Source: Lachnospiraceae bacterium (lineage in GTDB: Bacteria; Bacillota; Clostridia; Lachnospirales; Lachnospiraceae). From it: a stretch of 34,625 nucleotides of DNA. Position 1 is the first letter of the stretch; each line of letters opens with the position of its first letter. Shown here in pieces: positions 15,188-24,903 of the stretch. Under the pieces are notes generated by a model that saw only the letters and a list, made by a program, of their open reading frames with translations, was not told the DNA's origin and searched no databases. Position numbers and translations under genes: made by a program. Where the stretch lies: assembly GCA_017428105.1 (NCBI GenBank), contig JAFRRM010000035.1:1-34625 (forward strand), read 5' to 3'.

Positions 15188-17008
15188 CTACTGCTCTCCC
15201 AGCACGATGAGCCGGTCGCCTTCCTTCAGAATGACGCGGCATTCCGCGGAGAGCGCCAGGAACGGCACGCCCTGCGTCCGCATCCCGAGCAAAATGTAAC
15301 CCATCCCGTAAAGCTCCCGCCGCAGCAGATGCAGCATGGTCTCCCGGGGCGTCAGGCCCAGCTCGTCCAGGGTCTTCAGATAGATCTCCGTGCCTTCCTC
15401 GGCGAGCAGTTCATTGAACAGGATGCTGCGCTGGGGATCTTCGGATACCTGCGCCAGGATCATGGAGGACATGTCCGTGGCGACCACGAAATCGTCCCCG
15501 CTCTCGTCGTGGATCAGGCGGCGGTTGTTCTCGCTGCGGATCTCGGCCGTTATCGAGAACGGCAGGCCGTATTTTTTCTTGACGTCGCGCAGCTTCATGA
15601 TGCGGATCATGACTTCCGTGTCTGCCTCCTCCGCCGACTTCGCGTCGTCACTGAGCAGGATCAGATGACGGGCCTGCTTCACCATTTCCAGCAGTTCCTC
15701 ATCCCGCAGGACGGGTCGGTAGTCGGTGACGATCTCCGACGCGGATTCAGGTTCTTCCGGCAGGTGCAGCGCCTTTTCGTCCGGCGTCAGGCCGGCCAGG
15801 CGGATGGTGCGGATGTTGTCGGGAAGCTCCCGCAGCACCGTGGTGATCTCTTTGTTGATGCCCAGGATCAGCACTTCCGGGATCTCCTCCGTTTTAGGCA
15901 CGGCGGCCGTTCTGGGCAGCTGGAACGTATCGGACACCGCGACGCGGAAATTCCCTTTTTCTTCTTCGAACACGATCAGATCGTCGTCCTTCCGCAGGAT
16001 CTCGTCAGACGCGGGATTCAGCAGGATCCGCCCTTCCCGTTCAAGGCCGGCGATGACACCGTTTTCGCAGCTCAGTGCGGTCTCTCCGAAGGTCAGGCCT
16101 TCCAGCGGGCCGGCCGGTTCGAAATAGAACTCGTGGCCGCGGAAATTGATGATCTCCATGAAGGCTTCGAACACGCCGGTCTGCGTGGCCGCGCGGGCGA
16201 TGGTCCGGGCCACCACGTTGCCGGCATGGAACGTGCGGATGTTCCGCTCCGTCAGCATGTTGGTGGGCAGCACCGATGCGTCGGAGTCGAACGAAACGAC
16301 CATGTCAGGCCATTTCTCCTGCCCTTTCAGCAGAGAGGAGACCGCCAGCAGGGACTTGACGGCCCGGCCTTTGTCCTCCACATAGTAGACCAGCGAACGG
16401 GCCTGCGGGATGGCACAGCACTCCAGATCGTGCGGGTTCGTGATGTCCGCCTTGATGAAGGTCAGGTGGATGCGGCGCGGGACGCGGACGTTCAGGCGCA
16501 CCGCCTGCTCCATGTCCGTGCGTTCCAGTTTTTCCGCCACGACGATGGTCCGGCGAGACTTGCCCGCGGCCTGGATCAGCTGCTCCAGCAGCGCGTATTC
16601 CCCGAAGCGGAAGCCCAGGACCACCACGTGGCCGTGCGCGACGATCTTGGGATTGTTCTTCTGCAGATCCACCAGTTTGCCGCGGATCGTGCTGCTGAAG
16701 ATACCGATCAGCATACCCGTGAAGATCATGCCGATCAGGCCCAGGAACGTATACAGCACGATATGCAGCAGTCCCCCGGAATCCGACGAAGGGAAGGAGG
16801 AGGACATGGCGGAACGGAAGTTGTCCCAGAAGATCGCCAGAAAACTCTTGCCGTCCTTGTGCAGGCCGAAGCCGAGCACGAGGAGGGAGACGATCAGGAC
16901 GGAACCGAGGACCGTCGTCACCAGCAGTTTTACCATGCTGGAAGTGCCCTTGGCCATCCGGCGGTCGATCCAGTAGCGGAAACGTTGGAACAGGGTGTCC
17001 TTTTTCAT
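15188..17008 (-). CDS. CASTOR/POLLUX-type putative ion channel with RCK domains
   Basis: The 606-residue protein has two N-terminal membrane helices (about 25-49 and 80-106) with a short loop between them (60-79) in the position of a pore helix. Tandem Rossmann/RCK-like regulatory domains follow: HGHVVVLGFRFGEYALLEQL at ~125-144 begins the first, and EVLILGINKEITTVLRELP begins the second. A TrkA-C-like tail ends in GDRLIVLGEQ. This matches bacterial relatives of plant CASTOR/POLLUX channels. The ion is not predictable; potassium or calcium are the family precedents. It lies between rbfA and truB-ribF in the same direction (gaps of 58 and 44 bases) and has only a weak ribosome binding site (AGGTACTAGACA before the ATG). 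Confidence 0.82.
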   Translation of the reverse strand: MKKDTLFQRFRYWIDRRMAKGTSSMVKLLVTTVLGSVLIVSLLVLGFGLHKDGKSFLAIFWDNFRSAMSSSFPSSDSGGLLHIVLYTFLGLIGMIFTGMLIGIFSSTIRGKLVDLQKNNPKIVAHGHVVVLGFRFGEYALLEQLIQAAGKSRRTIVVAEKLERTDMEQAVRLNVRVPRRIHLTFIKADITNPHDLECCAIPQARSLVYYVEDKGRAVKSLLAVSSLLKGQEKWPDMVVSFDSDASVLPTNMLTERNIRTFHAGNVVARTIARAATQTGVFEAFMEIINFRGHEFYFEPAGPLEGLTFGETALSCENGVIAGLEREGRILLNPASDEILRKDDDLIVFEEEKGNFRVAVSDTFQLPRTAAVPKTEEIPEVLILGINKEITTVLRELPDNIRTIRLAGLTPDEKALHLPEEPESASEIVTDYRPVLRDEELLEMVKQARHLILLSDDAKSAEEADTEVMIRIMKLRDVKKKYGLPFSITAEIRSENNRRLIHDESGDDFVVATDMSSMILAQVSEDPQRSILFNELLAEEGTEIYLKTLDELGLTPRETMLHLLRRELYGMGYILLGMRTQGVPFLALSAECRVILKEGDRLIVLGEQ

Positions 17009-17066
17009 TGTCTAGTACCTGCTTTTTCGGTTCTTGTACTGCTGTACAGGTGCTTTACGTCGTAAT

Positions 17067-17507
17067 TTACTGTTCTTCATCCGGAAGTCCGGAGTCCGCG
17101 GTCATCGGATCCGGGGTCCCGGCGTTTTCCTCTCTCCCCGCCGACTCCGCGTTCTGCCGCGCCATGACCTCGTCGATCTTCTGAGACATTTCCACGCCGT
17201 ACTGGATGGAATCATCCATGACGAAGGTGATCTCCGGGGTGATGCGCATGTTCAGCAGGCCGGCGAGGCCGTGCCGGATGAATCCGGCCGCGCTCTTCAG
17301 AGCCGCGTGGCACTCCGCTTTGGCGGCCTCATCGCCCAGGATGCTGATATAGGCTTTGCACGTCTTGAGGTCCGGAGCGACCTTGCACTGCGTCACGCTG
17401 ACCATGACCGGGATCCGGGGGTCCTTGACTTCTTCCCGGATGATGCGGCTCAGGGCGCGCTGGACTTCCGCGTTGATGCGTTCGTTTTTGATGCTGTTTT
17501 TCTTCAT
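17067..17507 (-). CDS. rbfA: 30S ribosome-binding factor RbfA
   Basis: The 146-residue protein has the RbfA KH-like fold. It contains RINAEVQRALSRIIREEVKD at the N-terminus, the conserved VSVTQCKVAPDLKTCKAYIS and the RMTPEI-type segment LNMRITPEITFVMDDSIQYG. It binds the 30S subunit near helix 1 of 16S rRNA and aids its maturation. A ~30-residue acidic, Pro/Gly-containing tail extends beyond the usual domain. It starts six bases after the infB stop, with AAAGG just before the ATG, so it is translationally close-coupled to infB. Confidence 0.95.
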   Translation of the reverse strand: MKKNSIKNERINAEVQRALSRIIREEVKDPRIPVMVSVTQCKVAPDLKTCKAYISILGDEAAKAECHAALKSAAGFIRHGLAGLLNMRITPEITFVMDDSIQYGVEMSQKIDEVMARQNAESAGREENAGTPDPMTADSGLPDEEQ

Positions 17508-17513
17508 ATGCCT

Positions 17514-20333
<2,820 letters not shown>

Positions 20334-20336
20334 TCT

Positions 20337-20669
20337 TTATTCCCCCTCCCGTTCCAGAGTGATTCCTTCTTCTTCCATCAGCCGGATGACGGCCCCCGCC
20401 AGTCCGGCGTCCGTCACCGCCAGGCAGGTCCTTTCCTCCTGTCCGACGGCTTTCCCGAGAACGGCTTTCTCACCGGCCGCCGCCCACGGGATCTTTCTGT
20501 ATCTGCACATATCCGCGATATGTTTTCTGGTATTGTCGGAAGCGTCTTCGGCCACGATCACCAGCCTGGCCTGCCGTTTGCGGACGGCCTCTTCCACCTG
20601 GTACGCGCCGCTTGCGGCGCGGCCGGCCCGCTTGGCGATCCCGATCATGTTAAGGGTCTCTTTCTTCAA
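20337..20669 (-). CDS. ylxQ: L7Ae-family RNA-binding protein YlxQ
   Basis: The 110-residue protein has the L7Ae/L30e-type K-turn RNA-binding fold. It opens MIGIAKRAGRAASGAYQVEEAV (with a few residues before it) and contains RLVIVAEDASDNTRKHI. It occupies the usual place between rnpM and infB. The likely start is TTG at 20669, which overlaps the end of rnpM by 20 bases and keeps the typical N-terminus; ATG at 20648 is an alternative that loses seven residues. The role in Firmicutes is RNA binding, with an undefined target. Confidence 0.85.
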   Translation of the reverse strand: MKKETLNMIGIAKRAGRAASGAYQVEEAVRKRQARLVIVAEDASDNTRKHIADMCRYRKIPWAAAGEKAVLGKAVGQEERTCLAVTDAGLAGAVIRLMEEEGITLEREGE

Positions 20670-20931
20670 ATTCCTGTAATTCCCTTCTCAGCTTCTCCGT
20701 TTGTTCGGAAGTCAGCGTGACGTGCAGGCTGCGGGCGATCCCGCCCTTTTTCAGGGCCGTTTCCAGGCAGCTGATCTGCGGGCACAGATAGGTGCCGCGT
20801 CCCGCCGCCCGTCCGGTGAAGTCCGCCCGGACGACTCCCTCCGGTGTCCGAACGATCCGGATCAGCCCGCTCTTTTCCTTTACCCCGCGGCATCCCGCAC
20901 AGGTCCGCAGGGGAGCCTTCCGTTCCGCCAT
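20650..20931 (-). CDS. rnpM: RNase P modulator RnpM (YlxR)
   Basis: The 93-residue protein matches the YlxR/DUF448 family: PLRTCAGCRGVKEKSGLIRIV near the start, then GRAAGRGTYLCPQISCLETALKKG. It has been reported to bind RNase P RNA and modulate its activity in Firmicutes. It starts three bases after the nusA stop with AAGG just upstream of the ATG, and overlaps ylxQ by 20 bases, in the standard nusA-ylxR-ylxQ-infB order. Confidence 0.93.
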   Translation of the reverse strand: MAERKAPLRTCAGCRGVKEKSGLIRIVRTPEGVVRADFTGRAAGRGTYLCPQISCLETALKKGGIARSLHVTLTSEQTEKLRRELQEFEERDP

Positions 20932-20934
20932 GCC

Positions 20935-22161
20935 TTACCGTTCCGCTTCGTTCTCAGCGGGCTCCTCCACATATTCCTCTTCGTAGCCCTCTTCGACGTA
21001 TTCTTCTTCGTAGCCTTCTTCGTAGTACCCTTCGCCGTTGTCCTCGTAATCGTCGATGTAGCCGATCTCCTCGAACAGGCCGCTTTCGCGGGCTTCGGTC
21101 TCGGACTTGATGTCGATCTTGAAGCCGGTCAGGCGGGCTGCCAGCCGGACGTTCTGGCCGGCGCGGCCGATGGCCAGGGACAGCTGGAAGTCGGGGACGA
21201 TGACCTGCGCGGTCTTGTCTTCCTCATCCGCCAGCACGACGATGACCTTCGCGGGCTTTAAGGCGTTCTCAATGAATTCGGCGGGATGGTCGCGCCATTC
21301 CACCAGGTCGATCTTCTCGCCGCCCAGCTCGTCCACGACGGCGTTGACGCGGGTCCCGTTCAGGCCCACGCAGGCGCCGATCGGGTCCACGGCCTCATCG
21401 TAGGACACGACGGCCATCTTGCTGCGGGAACCGGCTTCGCGGGCCACGGCCTTGATCTCCACCAGGCCCTGCTTGATCTCCGGCACTTCCGCCTCGAAGA
21501 AGCGGCGCACCATGTCCGGATGCGTGCGGCTGACGGTGATGACCGGCTCTTTCTTCGGCGCGCGGGCTTCCACCTTCAGGACCAGGACCTTGATCCGCTC
21601 GTTGTTGCGGTAGTTTTCGGTCTCGATCTGCTCGCTCTTGGGCAGGATGGCGTCCGTGTTGCCCAGGTTGATGATGGTGCGTTCTTCCATGCGGCGCTGC
21701 ACGATGCCGGTCACGATCTGGCCCAGCTTGCTGTTGTAGCGTTCGAACACGGAGCGGCGCTCCTCTTCCAGCAGTTTCGTGCGGAAATTGTTCTTCGCGT
21801 TCTGCGCGGTCACGCGGCTAAAGCTGTTCAACGGAAGTTCTTCGCGCACGACGTCGCCGGGCTGATAGGCGGGGCTGATCTCGCGGGCATCCGCCAGCAG
21901 GATCTCCGTTGCGGGATTCTGGATCTCCTCCACCACGGTCTTCTCGCGGAAGATGCGGTAATCGCCGGTCTCGCGGTCCAGGATCACCCGGATGTTCTCC
22001 GTGCGCTTTTCGCCTTTCCGGTCTCCGCCTTTTTCTGTTTTATCAAAAGACTTGCTGTACGCGGCTGTCAGGGATTCTTCCAGCGCGGTGAGCAGGATCT
22101 CACGGTCAATGTTCTTTTCTTTTTCGATCAGCGCAATGGCTTCCAACAGTTCCTTGTTCAT
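20935..22161 (-). CDS. nusA: Transcription termination/antitermination factor NusA
   Basis: The 408-residue protein has the NusA N-terminal domain (MNKELLEAIALIEKEKNIDREILLTALE), an S1 domain (LGQIVTGIVQRRMEERTIINLG) and two KH domains (DPIGACVGLNGTRVNAVVDEL and LSLAIGRAGQNVRLAARLTG). It binds RNA polymerase and nascent RNA and influences pausing, termination and antitermination. The last ~45 residues form an acidic Tyr/Glu tail with a tandem GYEEEYVEE repeat, longer than in Bacillus NusA. GGGAGG lies about 11 bases before the ATG. It begins 41 bases after rimP. Confidence 0.96.
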   Translation of the reverse strand: MNKELLEAIALIEKEKNIDREILLTALEESLTAAYSKSFDKTEKGGDRKGEKRTENIRVILDRETGDYRIFREKTVVEEIQNPATEILLADAREISPAYQPGDVVREELPLNSFSRVTAQNAKNNFRTKLLEEERRSVFERYNSKLGQIVTGIVQRRMEERTIINLGNTDAILPKSEQIETENYRNNERIKVLVLKVEARAPKKEPVITVSRTHPDMVRRFFEAEVPEIKQGLVEIKAVAREAGSRSKMAVVSYDEAVDPIGACVGLNGTRVNAVVDELGGEKIDLVEWRDHPAEFIENALKPAKVIVVLADEEDKTAQVIVPDFQLSLAIGRAGQNVRLAARLTGFKIDIKSETEARESGLFEEIGYIDDYEDNGEGYYEEGYEEEYVEEGYEEEYVEEPAENEAER

Positions 22162-22202
22162 TTTTTCTTTGTCCTCCCGGTCATTCGTCTGTCTCTGCCG
22201 CG

Positions 22203-22676
22203 TTACAGGTCAGAGAAATCTATATAGGGTCTGATCAGCGATATTTCGTTCAGGGCGAAGCGGTGTTCTTCCTCTCCGTCCCGGATGGTCACGGTCTCCC
22301 CGTCGAAGGCGGTCAGGGTGCCCACCCATTCTTTGTTTTTTTCGCGGGGCTTGTATAGATGGATCTCCACTTCCCTGCCCATGTTGCGCTCGTAATCCTT
22401 CGGCTTCTTCAGGGGGCGGAGCAGGCCCGGCGAGCTGACTTCGAGCATGTAGGCGTCGTCGATGAAGTCCTGTTCGTCCAGCGCGTCGCCGAGGGCGCGG
22501 CTGACCGTCTCGCAGTCGTCGATGCGGAGACCGCCTTCCTTATCCAGCGTCACGCGCAGGATCCAGTCGCTGCCTTCCTTCACATATTCCAGGTCCACCA
22601 GTTCGGTCCCGGTCTTTTCCAGGATGGGAGCCAGTACGGCTTCCGTCTTCTTTTCCACAGTTTCCCGCTTGCTCAA
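22203..22676 (-). CDS. rimP: Ribosome maturation factor RimP
   Basis: The 157-residue protein shows the RimP N-terminal domain (TGTELVDLEYVKEGSDWILRV and LEVSSPGLLRPLKKPKDYERNMGREV) and an Sm-like C-terminal domain. It assists 30S subunit maturation. The start is taken as TTG at 22676 because AAGGAGAGAGG lies seven bases upstream; an in-frame ATG at 22697 sits inside that binding-site region, has no ribosome binding site of its own and would add seven residues. It is the first gene of the operon, with a promoter at 22761-22789 and a leader hairpin. Confidence 0.93.
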   Translation of the reverse strand: MSKRETVEKKTEAVLAPILEKTGTELVDLEYVKEGSDWILRVTLDKEGGLRIDDCETVSRALGDALDEQDFIDDAYMLEVSSPGLLRPLKKPKDYERNMGREVEIHLYKPREKNKEWVGTLTAFDGETVTIRDGEEEHRFALNEISLIRPYIDFSDL

Positions 22677-22701
22677 ATGGATACCTCTCTCCTTCATAAA
22701 C

Positions 22702-22730
22702 GAAAGAGCGGATCAACTATCCACTCTTTC
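22702..22730 (-). promoter_or_regulatory. Leader hairpin of the rimP operon
   Basis: GAAAGAG (22702-22708) with CTCTTTC (22724-22730), and GGAT (22710-22713) with ATCC (22719-22722), form an 11-pair stem with one mismatch and a five-base loop. It falls between the promoter and the rimP ribosome binding site and lacks a U-tract, so it is a leader structure rather than a terminator. A role in NusA-dependent or translational control of the operon is possible but unproved. Confidence 0.6.
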
Positions 22731-22760
22731 ACTTAGCATACTATTCAACTTACCATAGGC

Positions 22761-22789
22761 ATATTAGCACAAAAAGTGTCTGTTGGCAA
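22761..22789 (-). promoter_or_regulatory. Promoter of the rimP-nusA-infB operon
   Basis: On the minus strand, TTGCCA (22784-22789), a 17-base spacer and TAATAT (22761-22766) lie about 85 bases before rimP and just downstream of recA. Confidence 0.75.
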
Positions 22790-22799
22790 GTGTTTTTTT

Positions 22800-22839
22800 G
22801 TTGAAATTCCGTTATTTTAACGGATCTTCAACGTTTTTT
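22800..22839 (+). terminator. Hairpin at the recA 3' end with U-tract on the plus strand
   Basis: GTTGAA and CCGTTA (22800-22805, 22809-22814) pair with TAACGG and TTCAAC (22818-22823, 22827-22832). On the plus strand GTTTTTT follows, making a canonical terminator antisense to recA. On the minus strand, the direction of recA, the hairpin follows the stop codon at once but runs into A-residues, so it would be a weak terminator and perhaps a 3'-protecting stem. Confidence 0.55.
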
Positions 22840-23863
22840 ACGGATTTTTCGTCTCCGCGGCGGGTTTCTGTTCACCGAAACCGTAATGTTCGCGGACGAG
22901 GTCCTCCAGTTCCGCCAGGACTTCCGGATTCTGCTTCAGGTAGTTCTTCGTGTTGTCACGGCCCTGGCCGATGCGGTTTCCGTTGTATCCGTACCAGGCG
23001 CCGCTCTTTTCGACGATGCCGGCCTGCGCCGCCAGATCCAGCACGTCCCCTTCCCTGGAGATGCCCTGGCCGAACATGATGTCGAACTCCGCTTCCTTGA
23101 ACGGCGGGGCGACCTTGTTCTTCACGACCTTGACGCGGACGTGGTTGCCGATGACTTCGCCGCCCTGCTTGAGGCTTTCCGTGCGCCGCACGTCCAGACG
23201 GACCGAGGCGTAGAACTTCAGGGCGCGGCCGCCGGTGGTGGTCTCCGGGTTGCCGAACATGACGCCGATCTTCTCGCGCAGCTGGTTGATGAAGATCACG
23301 ATGCAGTTGGAACGGTTGATGGCGGCGGTGAGCTTCCGCAGCGCCTGGGACATCAGGCGGGCCTGCTGGCCGACGTGGGAATCGCCCATGTCGCCTTCTA
23401 TTTCAGATTTCGGGACCAGGGCGGCCACCGAGTCGATGACGACGACGTCCATGGCGCCCGAGCGGACCATGGCCTCCGCGATCTCCAGGGCCTGCTCGCC
23501 GTTGTCCGGCTGGGACACGTACAGGTTTTCGATGTCCACGCCGATCTTCTTGGCGTAGACGGGGTCCAGCGCATGCTCCGCGTCCACGAAGCCCGCGAAG
23601 CCGTCGCGCTTCTGCGCTTCCGCGATGACGTGCAGGGCTAGGGTGGTCTTGCCGCCGGATTCCGGTCCGTAGATCTCCACGATGCGGCCGCGGGGCAGGC
23701 CGCCCAGTCCCAGCGCCAGATCCAGTGCCAGCGAGCCGGTGGGGATGGTCTCGATGTTCATGCCGCGGTTGTCCCCGAGGCGCATGATGGAGCCTTTGCC
23801 GAATTCCTTATCCGTATGAGCCACTAACGATTCAATAGCCTGTAAGCGATCTTCTTTATTCAT
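22838..23863 (-). CDS. recA: Recombinase RecA
   Basis: The 341-residue protein is a normal-length RecA. Walker A is GPESGGKT (66-73), followed by the [13 protein letters not shown]alker B strand and [20 protein letters not shown] loop 2 region. The C-terminus is short ([11 protein letters not shown]). RecA forms filaments on single-stranded DNA for strand exchange and promotes LexA self-cleavage. GGAGG lies before the ATG at 23863. A perfect SOS box and two housekeeping-type promoters lie upstream, so it should be LexA-controlled and damage-inducible. No lexA is in this window. Confidence 0.98.
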   Translation of the reverse strand: MNKEDRLQAIESLVAHTDKEFGKGSIMRLGDNRGMNIETIPTGSLALDLALGLGGLPRGRIVEIYGPESGGKTTLALHVIAEAQKRDGFAGFVDAEHALDPVYAKKIGVDIENLYVSQPDNGEQALEIAEAMVRSGAMDVVVIDSVAALVPKSEIEGDMGDSHVGQQARLMSQALRKLTAAINRSNCIVIFINQLREKIGVMFGNPETTTGGRALKFYASVRLDVRRTESLKQGGEVIGNHVRVKVVKNKVAPPFKEAEFDIMFGQGISREGDVLDLAAQAGIVEKSGAWYGYNGNRIGQGRDNTKNYLKQNPEVLAELEDLVREHYGFGEQKPAAETKNP

Positions 23864-23879
23864 GATTCCTCCGTTTTTT

Positions 23880-23893
23880 CGAACTTATGTTCG
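23880..23893. promoter_or_regulatory. SOS box (LexA operator) of recA
   Basis: CGAACTTATGTTCG matches the Gram-positive LexA/DinR operator consensus CGAAC-N4-GTTCG exactly and is palindromic at its arms. It lies just downstream of the -10 box of the proximal recA promoter, covering the expected start of transcription. Confidence 0.93.
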
Positions 23894-23901
23894 CTATTGT
23901 G

Positions 23902-23930
23902 ATCTTATCCCATCTTTGCGTCTCTGTCAA
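23902..23930 (-). promoter_or_regulatory. Proximal recA promoter
   Basis: On the minus strand, TTGACA (23925-23930), a 17-base spacer and TAAGAT (23902-23907). The start point would fall at the edge of the SOS box. Confidence 0.82.
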
Positions 23931-23978
23931 GCCTTTTTTACCAAAAAAGGAAAACGACAGCGCCGTCTCCCCAGGGAA

Positions 23979-24007
23979 AGTGTATCGGAACGGGCCGGAT
24001 CTGTCAA
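23979..24007 (-). promoter_or_regulatory. Distal promoter upstream of recA
   Basis: On the minus strand, TTGACA (24002-24007), a 17-base spacer and TACACT (23979-23984), about 77 bases upstream of the proximal promoter. Between them lies a weak GAC/GTC inverted repeat followed by a T-rich run, so transcripts from here might be attenuated before recA. Confidence 0.6.
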
Positions 24008-24011
24008 GGAG

Positions 24012-24033
24012 AAAATACGGTCCGGGGCCGGAC
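24012..24033 (-). terminator. Weak terminator after the rhomboid-like gene
   Basis: GTCCG (24020-24024) and CGGAC (24029-24033) form a short GC stem followed on the minus strand by CGTATTTTC. The stem is short, so the call is tentative. Confidence 0.35.
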
Positions 24034-24038
24034 GGTCC

Positions 24039-24893
24039 TTAATACGTCCCGCCCCCGTCTTCCGTCACGTGCACGTGCGTATACAGATGGTCCTGGCAGT
24101 ATTCGCGGTTCCCGCTGCACTTGCTGCAGTAGCGGAATTCCAGGTTCGGATCATCCTTTTCGGTCCGGCCGCAGACCGAGCAGACGTGGCGCGTGCCGCT
24201 CATCGGCCGCATATGTTCGGCCCGGCGGGCCGCGTCGCGGACCTTCGCGTCGAACTGATGCTTGCGGTATGCCTGCCGCACCCGCTTGGCCGGATTCTTG
24301 ATCATCAGGAAGAAAATGATGGCGTTGGCAAAAGAGGCGATGACGGCGATGCGGCCCGTCCAGTCGCTCCGGATGAACTCATAGGCCATGATGCCCACAT
24401 AAAAGATCGCCAGATACTTGGCCTTGATCGGGATGATGAAATACAGCAGGAACTGCATGTCCGGCAGCGTCATGGCAAAAGCCAGCAGCAGCGTCATATA
24501 CAGGTTGGACGGGGTCAGCCACATCACATCGCCGCTGATCAGATAGATCGCGAGCGCCGCGATGACCAGGAAAAACATGCCCAGGAAGATGTACAGATTG
24601 TAGTAGAACCTCCCCCACAGCCTCTCCAGCGTGTTGCCCAGGGAATACAGGATGAACATTTCCAGGAAAAGCAGGAGGATGCTGTTCGTGGACGGGTAGA
24701 TCATGAAGGTGAACAGCCGCCACACCTCGCCGGCAAAGATGCGCTCCATGTCCAGGCTCAGATGCAGGTAATAAAACGCCGGATTGGTGTACAGCAGGAT
24801 AAACCCCGCGATGTTCAGGATGACGAGATACAGCGTCAGGTTCTTTATGGCGAAACGGCCGAATTTTTCTTCCAGTCTGTCAAAAAACTTCAT
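24039..24893 (-). CDS. Rhomboid-like membrane protein with C-terminal zinc ribbon, probably not a protease
   Basis: The 284-residue protein has about six membrane helices in residues 18-197. It carries rhomboid hallmarks GEVWRLFTFMIYP (55-67) and LGNTLERLWGRFYY (85-98). Where an active rhomboid has the Gly-X-Ser-Gly nucleophile, this protein has TPSNLYMTLLLAF, and no catalytic His is evident, so it is probably inactive. A basic stretch follows, then a Cys-rich tail with CSVC (238-241), CSKC (256-259), Cys266 and nearby His residues, likely a cytoplasmic zinc ribbon. AGGAGAAAAAG precedes the ATG at 24893; the open frame further upstream overlaps the glycosyltransferase and is not used. It ends a three-gene operon with two glycosyltransferases. 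Confidence 0.75.
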   Translation of the reverse strand: MKFFDRLEEKFGRFAIKNLTLYLVILNIAGFILLYTNPAFYYLHLSLDMERIFAGEVWRLFTFMIYPSTNSILLLFLEMFILYSLGNTLERLWGRFYYNLYIFLGMFFLVIAALAIYLISGDVMWLTPSNLYMTLLLAFAMTLPDMQFLLYFIIPIKAKYLAIFYVGIMAYEFIRSDWTGRIAVIASFANAIIFFLMIKNPAKRVRQAYRKHQFDAKVRDAARRAEHMRPMSGTRHVCSVCGRTEKDDPNLEFRYCSKCSGNREYCQDHLYTHVHVTEDGGGTY

Positions 24894-24903
24894 CTTTTTC
24901 TCC

